64,000 nt of DNA, taken from Erodium maritimum. Taxonomy: Eukaryota; Streptophyta; Magnoliopsida; Geraniales; Geraniaceae. The DNA lies in the NCBI GenBank assembly GCA_963921825.1, contig OY997594.1:60745675-60809674 (forward strand). Direction: 5' to 3'. Below are positions 48,431 through 61,483 of this stretch, one piece after another (within the stretch, counting starts at the first letter, position 1; each line of letters starts with the position of its first letter). Below the pieces are notes generated by a model. The model did not search any database and was not told the origin of the DNA. It saw only the letters and a program-made list of their open reading frames with translations. The position numbers and the translations under genes were made by a program.

Positions 48431-48911
48431 CTGAAACAAAATCAGCTCCAATTTTTTAGTTCCTTGACACAATCAACACCTCCTAACACGCTCTATAATT
48501 AGGTGAAAAGTAAAAAATATATAATAAAATCGCCATTCATAGCAGGGCGAAATAGCATAACAAAATCATTTTCATTGACCAGTACCTCCGATTAAGTACT
48601 TCAAAAACAACTAAAACAGCACTAATTAACCGGTTCCCAGGAAAAACATCTCCTAAATGCTAATATTCATTTTCTGAACTGAAACCGCGATTAATAAACT
48701 ATAATCCGTGTGGATACTTCAAAAATGAAATAATTAAACACTGTAAATAAACCTACAAACTACAAGTTCTTCGAGAAATTAACATTTCCTTTCAGCTCTG
48801 TAGACAGTTGGAGAAAATGCGAAGGAACAGAACAATTAGTGAAGTTGTATGGAGGAAAACCATGGAACACAGATGTGGGGAGAAAATGGAACAAAGATGG
48901 GAGAGGCGTAC

Positions 48912-49250
48912 CTGAAGAGAATCAGAGAAGCATTGCGGAGCTCAGTGGGAGGTCGGAAAAGCAAACCTAGACGGAGAGATCTGATTAAGTCACTGCGCAA
49001 GCAAGCGAGTGAGAAGATTCACGACGACGGCATCAACATCATCCATGCACAAGCGAGAAGAGGGAGAGAGATGATTTAGCTGCAAGCCGTGGAAAGTGAT
49101 GCCCTCCGTCAAAAGGCAGAGCAGCCTCACCAATCCAGCTTTAGAGGGAGAGAAAGATCCAACTTTAGAGAGAGAAAGTGCGTGATTAATTAACAGAGAT
49201 TGGAGGAGAGAGAGTAAAGTATCGCTTTTAGAGAGAGAATGGGCTGAAAG
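48912..49250 (-). promoter_or_regulatory. Kinesin first 5' UTR exon and promoter region
   Basis: On the minus strand this region is CT-rich (runs of CTCTCTC at 49060-49230), typical of plant core promoters and 5' UTRs of housekeeping genes. No TATA box is clear. The transcription start is inferred to lie near 49080-49230. Confidence 0.45.
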
Positions 49251-49622
49251 GCTGAAATGGTGGAGTAGGGGGAAATAAATTGCATTTGCAATAATAAAAT
49301 TCTAATTTCTGTTTGATTTTTGGGTTAAGAGTTTTAAAAATCTTTTTTTGCATTGCAAATTGCAAAAAGAAGCGAGATGGATGACCCGGAGGAGAAGTAC
49401 AAGGTCACAGGACTCGCATGGTATGAATGAACCGGAACGGAAAGGCCTCAAACTCTCGGAGACATATAGTGGGACCGGTCGGAGTTAGCCACTTGTCAAT
49501 GTTATAGAGATTTTGTATCCCTACAAATTTCCATTACGTACCTTTTTCTAGACATACGTTATCCAAAAGAAATCATACTAAATAGTATTAAAAAAAAGTA
49601 CAGTAGAGATTAAAAATAAAAA
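49251..49622. other. Intergenic stretch
   Basis: AT-rich; upstream flank of the kinesin gene. No gene or repeat end was recognised. Confidence 0.5.
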
Positions 49623-51869
49623 GATTTAATTACCTTTTATACTCTTCTAAATTAATAACATATCATATACAACATATTAATGTTTACCTACAAGTCTCTC
49701 GGGTATTGAGTTTCTCCCTTTAGTCCTAGTCTACGTCGCTATGGAACTCTCTATTATAATTGTCGTCACGTCGGCTACCATGCTGCCACCTGGTGTTGCT
49801 GGTTCTGTCGGTCTCGCCGCTCCAGTGTTCTTACGTCTCATCTGGTCGTCTCCCTCGCAGACCGTGCCTGGTGTGGGGGATAAGACTCGACGATGGGGAC
49901 GAATGGTGCCACGATCGCCTTCTCCTTCTGTCTCTCTTGCCCCGACCCAGCTTGCTCCCCACGACGTCTCGTCGGAGTTGATTCCGATCTCCATGGGAGC
50001 CTAGAATCCCTCGCGGGTCTCGACGCCACAACGGGGTGGTCGCGTCGCCATGCGTTTCCTTTTCCCCCATGCGACTTAAACCATAGGCCGCTGGTCTCCC
50101 GTCCTTCCCACGACCTTGCTCTGGCCCCGGGCGGTGTGCGTTCTAGGGTTGCGCCTGTTCAGCTGTCTCGGCCTCCCCTAATCGCGCCTCAGCCTCCCTT
50201 GGTCACGACCCCACACTTGGGGGTGGTTCTGGAGGCGTTCTCAACCGTCTCCACGGTCAACAGGGTGTCGAGTCGCACTCAACACTTTTTCCATGTCGTC
50301 TCCGGTTGGGTGAGAAGGACGGTGGTGATCTCCTCCACACAGTCTCTCCGCCATAGTTATCTTCGGGTGCGAGGCGGGGCGTTGGTGTTCTCAGGTACCG
50401 TGGCCTCCCATCCCATGCTTGGTCACAGCTACTCCGAACCACCTCCATTGATTGCGGGGAAGGCTCCATCGGGCTCCGATAGGCCGGTTCCCTCTCTTGG
50501 CAAGCAGAAACAACTTGTACGGGGGGGGGGGGCACGAAGCTGCCACAGAGCAGGTATCGGAGGCACCTTCCGGCGTACCATAGATGTTTGTTGCGACGTA
50601 TTCTGGCGATTGGTCCTTATCCCCGAGTCAGACGGAAGGGGTATCACTCAACGTCACTGGCTCGATCGTCTTCTAGGTCCCGTGGGGTTGATGAGCTAGC
50701 ACAGGAGACGGGAATGGAGGAAGGAGCTTCGTTCCCGATGACCATGGACCCGATACCTAAAGTCGGATCGTCTCGTGATGTGGATTTCAGCGTAACCGTG
50801 GACCCGATACTTAATCCGTGTGTACACGGTTCCAACTAGAACATCGACCATTCGGGGCCGATAGGCCCCCCTAGATGGTCGACGACGATTCAGCTCTTTG
50901 TTGATTCGATTGATGCGGTCACGGCGCTCAATCTCGGTGGGTTTGGAGGTGGAGGCTGCACGCACTCGGGAGCGTGCACTATTGAAGTTCCAATGCCCGC
51001 AGCTCGCAAGGCTGGATAAGGGGGCTTGTGGCATCTGAAGCGCTGAAGAGGGCTGCGACTGAAGATCCTCGGGCGGGGAAGCATCCCCGCCGGGAGGAAT
51101 GATGTACCGGTTGGGCATCAGGGAGGGGTCCCTCGATGATGTTGTGTCTCCCACTACTAGAGAACTCCTTGGCCATTCCTGTTGCGACAGTTTTTCGGAG
51201 CAGGACCTCCAATACCATCTTCACACTTTTTTTCTTGTTGGCCCTTATGGAATCCAAACACCGCCAGTGGCGGTTCTAGTAGTAAAAGGATTGGTGAACC
51301 TCGGTTTCGTATTGTCCTTCTTTAGTGGTCAGGGAGCTTGTTTCTTGATGCATCGTTGTTTTAATTTTCGAAGTTTAATGAAATCTGCACCTTTCTTTCA
51401 AAAAAAAATATAACATATCATTAATATTTTTATGTTTTGTAACATTTTAATAAGAGTCCTTATATTTTGGTAACTGTCTTCAGTTAGTTTTTTTCAACGA
51501 AATAATTGTTTTATCCCTCGCTATACAAACAAACAATAATTCCATTACTAAAAATAAATTAGAATCAAAATTATTTGAAATTAAAATAGATTACGACATA
51601 CTAGAAAAATTAATTTTTTCCTTATTTCTGAGTTTTTTTATTTATTTTTATAATTTGATTTATTATTATAGGAGTAATTTCGTCATTTAGAACTTGTTTA
51701 AAGATTCTGTCAATCTTAATATAACATTTTGGAATATTCCATCAACTTCAACAAGATATTCTAAAATTTACCTGAAAATGTTTGTTACTAAAACGTAAAG
51801 ACGGTTTTGAACGTTACAAAATAAAAAGTCTATTATCAATTCAAAAAGGGTACAAAAGATAATTAACCC
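49623..51869. mobile_element. MULE-type MITE split by a retroposon
   Basis: The right end ...GGTACAAAAGATAATTAACCC and left end GATTTAATTACCTTTTATACTC are inverted and match the family of the MITE at 11797-12101. Without the 1.7 kb insert and one copy of its target duplication the element is about 490 bp. Its own 9-bp duplication is weak (AAATAAAAA against AATAAGAAT). Confidence 0.65.
49667..51409 (+). mobile_element. RT-less LINE-like retroposon (1.74 kb)
   Basis: Exact 12-bp target duplication ATAACATATCAT (49655-49666 and 51410-51421). It ends TTTAATGAAATCTGCACC...TTTC plus nine A residues, so it was made by target-primed reverse transcription. The GC-rich body has several overlapping frames; the longest, 49893-50699 (268 codons), has no recognised domain. 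A run of about twelve G lies near 50521. No endonuclease or RT, so it is non-autonomous. Confidence 0.82.
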
Positions 51870-52254
51870 AATAAGAATTTATAAAATTCATATAACAACA
51901 GTTAATGGTCGATCGTTATGTTTGACAATCATGTGATTATTAGTCGGTGAATTTGTTGTGGATTGTTTTGCTCGTTTTTAGAATTAATGGAAAAGATGAC
52001 TCCATTTTATAAAATCATTTTTTGACAACTCACACGTGTTAAATCTAATAAAAATAAACTCATTTTTGGTCACGTACGAAACACGTGACTTGAAAATTTT
52101 CAAAAATATAAAAATTATAATTAATATAAAAAGATTATTAAAAGAAAAGAAGAATAACAACGTGTCTTCCTCTTTGTATTAGGTCAAGACCTCTGGCCTC
52201 CGGCGAACTCAAGTCTTCTTAGGGGAATTGATCAAGACCTCTAGCGAAAGAGAA
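51870..52254. other. AT-rich intergenic stretch
   Basis: No gene. Near the right end CAAGACCTCTGGC... and CAAGACCTCTAGC... form a short direct repeat (about 52183 and 52232). Confidence 0.5.
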
Positions 52255-55200
52255 TGTCACGCCCCGAATCCGGTTTTGACTGAATTCGAGACGTGATCTA
52301 AAACAATAAAATTTTCATCGAAAATAAAGCCAACAAGTCTCCATTCAAAATTTTAAAACTTTTAACAATCACCATGAGTCGACAGCTCGGTGAGTACAAC
52401 GATAAAACAAATCGAAGGACGACAGTACGTCTCTAGACACTATCCCGAATCCCCATCAGCTCCCTAGCCCCGAGAATCCTGCTAGTACAAAACCTGCTCG
52501 ACACCTGAAACACAACAAAGTAAGGGGGTGAGCTTACGCTCAGTAGGAAAAGTAGTTAAGGTTCTAAACCACAGTTCATCACCACAGGTAACCGTCCAAT
52601 TAGGGCCTACTAGTAACGCACCACTATTAGAAACAAATAAACCATTACTCCCAGACAACACTCGGCCTCCACTCGGGCACAACCCGCAAAACAACTCACA
52701 ACGAGCCGAACTCAATACCACTTTCCACAATCAGCTCTTGACACCCACCACCTAACAATTCTCAAAGGACAACGACCGCGGTTATCTTACAACTAACCAC
52801 ACTTGCGAATTTGCACTATAACACGGAATCAGGTACAACATCACCTCGAGTCCCCCAACACTCTCACAAGACCAAAGTCTCACTTAACCTAGTGCACAAA
52901 GCCCAACCACACACTTCCCCGTTACTTCCCATTTCCACAACCTTAAACGTACTTATACAAATGCACACAGCCAAACAATGAGAATAAAGCACACAACAAG
53001 ACACACACAGATGTCGTAAGACAGCACACAACCTAACAGCCAGAATAACGCACGGCCGAGACACACACATATGTCGTCTAACGGCAAAAGTCATACCACC
53101 GGATACACACTGCCACTTATATTGTACCGGACCATACAGCATCAGTCCCGATAGACGTGGGCAATATCTTCCTCCGCACACAGACGAAGGGTTCCACGCA
53201 CACAGACGGGGGCATCCTCGCACACAGACGGGGGCATCCTCGCACACAGACGGGGGCATCATTGCACACAGACGTGGGCATCCTCGCACACAGCCAGGGG
53301 CATCTCTCACACCACGTACAAGACTGGTACGCGCCTCGGTCGAACCTTGTCCCGGACTACGAGTCATCGGGTACTGATCACGTCATCCTTGGCCTCGATA
53401 CACTTCACCGGAACTATCCCTCAGTGTAAGTCCACTCCGGCTACACCGTCTCTTGGAACACCCAAACAGGATATAACACACAACACAATCCACTAATGGT
53501 CCCGGTATACCAACCGGACCATCTCAACATAGCACACAACCGGTCTATCACTCACCCGGTCATATCACAACCAAGGGTTCACATCATCAAACATGGCACA
53601 CTTGCCCACACACAGTCACATCATGCAATAACGAATCGATCTCATTAAACTCTTGACCACACTCATAACTGTCACGCTCTTACCATCACTTACCGACACC
53701 ACACTCAACGCGGTAACCCCGCCGGCTTAACCGGTATCCAATCCCCAACCTTCCCACAATTCAACATAGCGTATAACAGGAAATAACCACTCAAATCGTC
53801 AACATGTATCGCTAGTTCAATTCTATTCGTTTTCGTTTTCGTTATTTAATATCCATTCAAACAACACATAGCACCAAGCAGATACACACAACAAACAACC
53901 CTACGGGCACGACATGGCCCGGATCTACCAGCACGACAATTCCCAAGACAGAAAACGTAAATGTTCACAGTTTATACGTCTACGCTAGTTGTTCACATCC
54001 TACATGCCAAACTATGATCTTTCCGGTTTTATTATTAAACCCTAATCATGCACGCTAGTAACATTTCGTAATTAAAGCAGTATCCGCTACTTTCCCTACC
54101 TCAAGACGATACCACAGCAGCGTCTCCTGGCTGTTGACGACCGGGCCAACACCGTCTTCTAGGGTGAAGTCCACGAAATCCAAGTCTGGGTTTTAGACAG
54201 GCAAACGGTCAAATTAGTTCTCAAAAGTCCAAAGTCCTCGGAACAACCAAAACATCTTTAAATTAACCAAATTTTAAGTCCAATTAATTAACTCTGCCGA
54301 CCCGGATCCGACCTGGATCCGACCCAACCCGGGTCCAGACCCGGTCCAAACCCAGACCCGGACCGACCCGTGCCCGACCCAGACCCGGAGTCAGACCCGA
54401 GTCCGGACCCGAAACCCAGAGTCAGTCTGGGCCGAGGCCTGAACCAGATCCGGGCCCGAGGCCCAAATCCAGCCCAGGCTCGAGGCCCAACTAAACTCTA
54501 GGCCCGAGCCCAAGGACTCGATCTCGTCCGGTCGGAGCTAGGAACAACGATGGTCGGAGCTAGGGTTCCGGCGGCTCCGGCGGTGGCGGCGACGACGATT
54601 CTGACGGCGGTTGAGGCGTTAGAAGTCCAGGAACTCAAAGGGGCGAGTGGCTGAGCGAGACACAAGCTCTTCCGGCCAGATCTGACGGCCAAAGAGCTTG
54701 CCGGCGTGCGAGTTCCAGATCTGGAACTCGAGCGCTCCGGCGACGCTCTCCGGTCCTGTCCAACCCCCAAACGAGCCCGGAACTCGCGATTTCAAGCGAA
54801 GAAGAGGACGAGAAGGGAGATTCTGGCGAGGGTTTGGCTCACCGTCGCTGAATCTTCCCGGATTTGGCACAGTGACGCTGGGTTTCGACGGCGGCGGCCA
54901 CGACTCGAAGACGGAGAGGGGAGAACGGATTTCTGGTTCTCGAGGTTGAAGCAGGAGATGAAGAAGAAGGGAAGGAAGGAGAAGAAGCTCGGTGATGAGG
55001 TCGGGGACGAGGTGAGACGGCGAGGTCGCCGTGTCTGGTACGCGAGGGAGAAGATGACCGAGAGAGAGAGAGAAGGGGATGAACAGTACTGCTGAATTAG
55101 GGTTTTGTCCCTCTTATAGCGTTCACTAGGCCGGACTCGTGCGCGTGGGCTTGGCTTCTTGGGTGGGCCTGAGGCGCGGTTCTGAACCAGGCCAGGTCCG

Positions 55201-55336
55201 GCCCAGTCCCTCTCAGCCCAGAAATTCCTTTTCTCCTTATTTTTTATTTTTCTTTTCCAACAAATTTGTTGCAAAAACAAACCTCCGCGTTTCAGATTGC
55301 ACTTTAATACCCTTTTAGAACGAAGTGGGTTTTACA
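52255..55336 (-). mobile_element. Solo LTR, chromovirus-related, reverse orientation
   Basis: Begins TGTCACGCCCCGAATCCGG, like the reverse complement of the LTR end at 8057, and ends GTGGGTTTTACA, the reverse of a TGTAAAACCCACT start resembling TGTAATAACCACT. The 5-mers GAGAA (52250-52254) and AAGAA (55337-55341) match at four of five positions. About 3.1 kb with no internal region. Minus-strand CTATAAGAGGG near 55115 is the likely LTR TATA box. The body is diverged from the other two LTRs, so it is a related but separate subfamily. Confidence 0.78.
53170..53305. repeat. Minisatellite in the solo LTR, ~24-bp unit
   Basis: Five to six copies of GCACACAGACGGGGGCATCC with small changes. It occupies an LTR location comparable to the minisatellite of the first family but has an unrelated unit. 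Confidence 0.85.
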
Positions 55337-55990
55337 AAGAAGGCATGACCTTGAGTAGATGAGGACATCAATTTCTAGGAGTGGCACGATAACCCTTCTC
55401 TGACGTCGAGACTCGCTCTACTACTTTGTCCACGCCGTGAATCATTGAAGAGCGTTTCGTTTAAGACATTGATTGTTGTTCATCAAGACCTCGTTAATGG
55501 ACTTAAGTCTTTGAGCCGCATCCCTCATCAAATCTAGAACAATGACCAAACCTGGACGGGGGGGGGGGTAGATATAGAGTGCCCACTAGATATAGATGAA
55601 TAGGTGACGAGCAACTACCATCTCAAAGACGAGGGTTTAGTTCGGGATCAATATTATATGACATGATAAGTAAATCTGAGCCTATATTTGTAGAGACCCT
55701 AGGTTTGCAGAGGCACGATTCTGAGGGAGCACGCCTCCAAAGACAACAAAACTCGACTCTAATCTCACGTTCATCGAAACAAATGTGGAAACTCATTAGA
55801 TTTCAAACCAAGTCTAAGGTCTCTCTCTTGTTACAAACATTGTTTGTGACGTCATTATCATAATTGAACTTTTATTGAAGAAGAGTAATTTAGACATTAT
55901 ACATCAAATTTTAATAGTGTCATGACAAATAAAACTTCAAAATTAATTTTATAATCATGTAATAAGGTCCCGACTTAAAAGGTGATTTCA
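55337..55990. other. Stretch without recognised features
   Basis: Contains a run of about ten G near 55560 and a 66-codon frame (55663-55863) without recognisable features. It may be decayed transposon sequence. Confidence 0.4.
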
Positions 55991-57199
55991 TGATTTTTTT
56001 TTAAACTGTAAACGTTACCATGTATTAGTAGATAAAAAAAGCCTAACCAAAAACGGACAAACCAAGTTCGAAACAAAAGAATATTGAAAGACAAGTCCTA
56101 ACGATATGGGACCAATAAAATATAATATAAATACTCAAATACTGAAATGCTTCACTAAGATGTTCAAAAGGTGATATTGTGATAACGTTCGAAGAAGCTG
56201 ATACGGTGAATCCGAACGGGAAGCTATGACAGAGCATGCTCATTTCTAGAGTGGTGCCGAGGCGGATTGTATACTCCCCAAGGAACCAACGTGTTTCGTC
56301 CTCCCTGAAATGATAATGTAGGGCTCCAAGAACGCGAGAGTGTTGGCCCCGAGGTGGTAGGAGAGTATCATGCCAGAACTTAGTGGGACCACTACATCAT
56401 ACGTCCATTGAGGTAGTGTTACCGACAGACCCCTCGCTGGACCACCAGTTCCTTATCGATTGAGGCGAGGGTGCATGTCTCCCCTCACCGGTAATTCTGA
56501 TGCCTCATCGGGTCCATATCGCTCTCTAAATATGTGGTTTGATCAACACCACACCCATCTCCAACCACCATATCCTTAACAACGATCGGGGATAGTACAC
56601 TCGTAGTTCTACCATCCCATTGCGCAACCCTAGTCACCCTATCCTTAAAGTTGATCGATCGCGTTCCACTCGCGATTTCACCAACCTCGTGCACCTCCCG
56701 ACCACCAAAAATGATGTGAGCCATGACCCGATCACCTCTACTATTGTAAATAAAGGCGTGAGTGCCCAGCCCACTTCGCACCACCACCCCGTGATGGGAT
56801 CCCGAATAAGGCATTACGCCTCCCCAATCTGAAATTGATGAACCAGATCAAGTGAGGCTCCAATCTCTCTACCATTCTTGATTGTCGACGGCACCCGTGC
56901 CTACTGTTCCTCCCGGCCTCCTTCCTTTGTCGAGCATGTCCCTAATATAAAGACCATGCCTTCATGAGGCGAAGGAAGTCTCTAGTAAGTAGGTTGGATC
57001 GAAAAAAATAAGAAAAGAGTGTTGTACCTTCTTTCGTACGTGCCTTTAGATAGAGTATAAGAATGTATACAGTAATAGTTTCATGCACACCTTCGTATCC
57101 TCTGTAGGCAGCCACTATCAAGCTTGAATATGTCATGATCTCACTACGAATATGAATGATCTCTATCTCAACTACCATAGAACGTGAGCGAGCTTGCAA
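55991..57199 (-). pseudogene. Decayed coding sequence, possibly LINE-derived
   Basis: A T-run at 55994-56003 at the left and minus-strand coding-like pieces suggest a reverse-oriented retroposon remnant. Pieces include 56485-56814 (GLGTHAFIYNSRGDRVMAH) and, toward the left, KFWHDTLLPPRGQ and GALHYHFREDETRWFLGEY. I recognise no family with confidence and found no target duplication. Confidence 0.35.
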
Positions 57200-57261
57200 C
57201 TAGGTTATTACTAACAATTTTCTTAAGAAGCTATTTTTTTAATGTTATTAAGAAGCTATTT

Positions 57262-59333
57262 TTTTACTAAATGGTGCAAAAATTTATTAATAATAAAAGA
57301 GTTTGTACAAGTAAAGAGTCCCCAAAGGGCTCAACATGCATAACTCTAAGATAAAATAACCGTCATAAACGGTATTGAACTCGCCATATAGGCATGAAAG
57401 AATGGTGGGGGTTGGAAGATGGAACTAGGAGTCATGCTCAAGGTATTGCCTAAACGTTGCATATGGGGGCAAAGCGACCGAACTCGAACTCCCCAGTTGT
57501 AGGAGGCATGGCTTTCACCAGGGACCCCTCCTGAAGCCAGATGGGCCTAACATTACTCTTGGTGAGGTTGTTTATCAACCCTCGCCTGATCATCTCGGGG
57601 TTCTTCAGCTGACCCCCTTTTCACACCTCCAGCTCTAGTCGGGAAGAAAATGAAACTTTGGTTTCCTTGTCACCAAAGAGGTAGCAGACAATCAAGTTTT
57701 TCCAGTCGAGATCAACTCTCCCGGTTGGGATTCCCACCCGATGTCCTACACAGTTAGTTACAGTGTTCATGGATACTATCGGGCCAGTGCCTCGAGGTGA
57801 GGTGCCCTTAGGTACAATATTTGGGGACAAGGGCCCAAAACCTAGGGGACATCCGGAGACACCTTATCCTCCCAATCGGTCGCGTACTGCTTGAACTTCC
57901 GATCCTTCTGAAACTCTAACATGGATGCATTAAGGCATGGGGTACCACGCAACTCTAGGTCGCACTCCCAAACTCCATGTTTAATCCTCCCGTAATTGAA
58001 ACAAAATGTGGGGAGCTTTGTGTAGGTGAGCGAGACCCAAATGGGGTCCAAGAACTCCCTAAACGCAGTAGTAGGTGGCGACGAAGAGGGTGCTCCACGA
58101 GATTCCATAACCGCACCTTCATCGCACCTCCCCAGCATAGTCTCAATTGATCGCATGTGACCCCCACATAGACCCCAATACCGCGTCAATCGTCTCCCCA
58201 ATCGACTGTGACCGGACTAGTAAAGGGAGACCATGGGCATGGACCCAAAGCTGCAGAAAAGCTAAAGCAGGGAGTTCTCTGGCCATTTGGTCAATGTCCC
58301 CAAGTAGAAGAGGATGGTCATCGAAGCACTAGGGATCATTGCCCCAGACCCATTCCCGAGCCTCCGTTGACTCAAAGTAGTAACCGAAGACCCCGGGGCA
58401 TATGTCCTTGATGACGAGACCCACCATGGACTATTCCTAAGCGTTGGTGATGATACATAGCAACACGTCCTTCTAGGGAGGCCTCGAAGCCCAAAACTTC
58501 CCCACTATGACAAACTGATGTCCCGCCATCACCGACGGGTTGACTGGTGAACACAGAACCAGGACCTCCATCGCATCCTCTTCCTCGAGGGAGCAAGAAG
58601 AGAGGAAATCATGGAGGCTTGCCATGGTGGACGCGAGCAAACCTGGCGTCACTAGAACCTCAGGAGCTAGGATTTTCTCCGACGGCAGCATCGTCCCTCA
58701 GCGTCGAACCATACATGTGGGAGTGGTTAGTAAGGACGGGATCACAGGGATCTGGTCAGCACTAAGGAGCGAGAGTCCAGTATGTAACCGCCTCCAACTC
58801 TGTTCTCTGGTCTTCGTTGACGGGCGCTTTTCCCCGACTAGGATCCTGACGCAGCGAAGGTAGGGACTCAGGACCGTCTCTAGAAGGAGGCAGGATGGCC
58901 GGTGGTGGATTACTTATAGATGAAGTTACAACTTGACTCTTCATCGGATGGCATCTCCGTGATTTCAACAGTGGCATTTATGGTGATGTGGTGAGCCCTA
59001 GAGAGAACGCCACAATTGTTGTGGTTGGTGGGGGTGACAGTACTCTAGAGGATGGTGGTGATTGAGGAAGCAGTGAAGGAAGACCGGGTAGGGTTTACTT
59101 CGGCTTCCTCCTACGTTGAGCATTTAAAGGAGGCGAGACTTCAAAAGAGGGACGAGGGAATGGATTCTAGAGAGCTGCATAGTAGGGAGCGACGACGAGA
59201 CATGACCGGTTGGGCGCGTAGTGGTGTTTACGGTAGGGGCAGGGGTACGGAGCACCATAGGCAGAGCTAGGGCTAGGGTTTCCTCGAGAGAGAACTTTTT
59301 TGTTGTTGTATTTCTAGTCCTTAACAAGGTTGC
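57262..59333 (-). mobile_element. LINE-derived element, copy A (ORF1 only)
   Basis: Flanked by a 17-bp duplication: TTATTAAGAAGCTATTT (57245-57261) and TTATTAACAAGCTATTT (59334-59350). It aligns along its length with copy B at 59407-61466. On the minus strand it carries broken ORF1-like coding, including a zinc-knuckle region (58201-57842, reading FCFNYGRIKHGVWEC, where the second Cys is Tyr). No endonuclease or RT follows, so a non-autonomous family is likely. Several frameshifts and stops separate the pieces. Confidence 0.83.
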
Positions 59334-59406
59334 TTATTAACAAGCTATTTAACTTGTTGATTTGATGAAATTGAGTAATAACTCAAAAGAATATATGGAA
59401 ATTATC

Positions 59407-61466
59407 ATTTCTCTTTGTTACTAAAAGGTGTAGAATTTTATTAATAGTAAAAGAGTTAATACAAGTAAATAGTCCCCAGAGCTTGGAGGGCTCAGCACAC
59501 ATAACTCTTAGACAAAATAACTGTCATAAACGGTATTGAACTTACCATATCAGCATGAAGGAATGGTGGAGGGTTGGAAGACGGAACTAGGAGTCATGCT
59601 CAAGGTATTGCATAAATGCTGCATATGGGGGTAAAGCGATCGAACTTGAACTCCTCAGTTGTAGGAGGCATGACTTTCACCAGGGACCACTCCTGAAACC
59701 AGTTCCTAAAGCCAGAGGGGCCGAACATTCCTCCTGGCGAGGCTGTTTACCGGTGATCGCCTGATTATCTCGGGGTTTTCCAACTGACCCTCTCTTCACG
59801 CCTCTATCTCCAACCGGGAAGGAACATGAAATTGCGGTTTTCTTACCATCAGAGAGCTGGCCGACCACCAAGTTTTTCTATTCGGGATCAACTCTCCCGA
59901 CTAGGATGCCCACCTGATGTCCTGCACCGTTAGGTACAATGTTCGGGGATACTATCGTGCCTCTACCTCGAAGTAAGGCACATTTAGGTACAGTGTTCGG
60001 GGACAAGGGCCCGATCCTTGGGGGGGCATCTAGAGACACCTTATCCTCCCAGTCGATCGTGTAGTGCTTGGCCTTCCGATCCTTTTGAAACTCCAGCATT
60101 GATGCATCAAGGCGCGGGGTACCATGCAACTCTAGGTCGCACTCCCGAACTCCATGTCCGATCCTCCCACAATTGAAGTAGAATATGGGGAGCTTTGCGT
60201 AGGTAAGCGAGACCCGAACAGGGTCCGAGAACTCCCTGAAACGCAACAATGGGTGGCGACGAAGAGGGTGCTCCACGAGATGCTAGAACCGCACGTTCAC
60301 CGTCGCGCCCCAACATAGTCCCTATTGATGCATGAGACCTCCACATAGACCCCCAATGTCGCGCCAATCATCTCCCTAGTCGACCGTGTCCGTACTAGTG
60401 GAGGGAGACCATGGGCATGGACCCAAAGCTGCAGACGATCCAAAGCAGGGAGTTCTCTGGCCATTTGGTCAATGTCCAGGGCATCAAAGCACCAGGGATC
60501 ATTGCCCTGGACCCATGCTTGAGCCTCCGCTGACTGGAAGTAGAAACCGAAGACCCCCCAGTGTATGTCATTGATGACAAAACCCACCGCGGACCACCTC
60601 TAAGCGTTGGTAATTATACGTAACAAGACGTCCTTCTAGGGAGCCCTGCTTTCCCACCATGCCAAACTGTTGGTGCGCCATCACCGACGGGTTGACCGGT
60701 GAATACAGAACCAAAACCTCCATCTCATCCTCCTCCTTGAGGGAGCAAGAAGAGAGGCAATCCTGAAGGCTTGCCACAGTGAACACGAGAAAAACCGGCG
60801 ACACCGAAACCTCAGGACCTAGGGTTTCCTCCCGTGGCAACATCGTCTCTCGACGGCGAACCATACCTGCAGGAGAGGTTAGTAAGGACGGGATCACATG
60901 GATTCGATCATCATTAGGGAGCGAGAGTTCATCGTGTAGAGCCTCCAACTCCGTTCTCCGACCGTCGTCGACGAGCGCCTTCCCTCGACTAGGATCTCGA
61001 TGCAACGGAGGTAGAGACTCAGAACCGTCTCTAGAAGGATGTTGTATGGTCGATGGTGGATTGGTTGTAGCCGAAGTCACCTCTTGGCTCTTCACCGGAC
61101 GACCTCTCTGTGGTTTCAATGTGGTGAGCCTCAGAGAGAACGTCACAATTATCGTGGTTGGTGGCGGTGAGAGCACTTCGGAGGATGGTGGTGATGGAGG
61201 AAGCGGTGAAGGAAGGCCGACTAAGGTTTGCTTCGGCTGCCTCCTATGTCGGGCCTTTAAAGAAGACGAGACTTCAGAAAAACGACGATGGGATGGAGTC
61301 GCAAAGAACTGCATAGTAGGGAGCGAGAATAAGACAAAACTGACTGAGCGCGTAGTGGTATTGACGACAGTAACAAAGACATGGAGAGCCATAGACAAAA
61401 TTAGGACTAGAGCTTTTTTCGAGAGAGAATCAACATTACCGGAGAGAGGTTTTTTTAGGTTTTTAT
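59407..61466 (-). mobile_element. LINE-derived element, copy B (ORF1 only)
   Basis: Exact 17-bp target duplication AATATATGGAAATTATC (59390-59406 and 61467-61483), so it is younger than copy A. Minus strand, in order: a Pro/Ser-rich N-terminal frame (61494-60568), a DUF4283-like part (60587-60297: GVFGFYFQSAEAQAW, RLQLWVHAHGLPP), and a zinc-knuckle part (60276-59878: YFNCGRIGHGVREC, with the first Cys replaced by Tyr). DUF4283 plus a CX2CX4HX4C knuckle is the ORF1 arrangement of plant L1-type LINEs. At least two frameshifts join these parts. No ORF2. Confidence 0.88.
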
Positions 61467-61483
61467 AATATATGGAAATTATC

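Noticed and set aside
54498-55280. Several overlapping frames of 80-160 codons in GC-rich sequence
   Set aside because: They lie in the U3/leader-like part of the solo LTR at 52255-55336; several overlapping frames at once are expected from high GC content.
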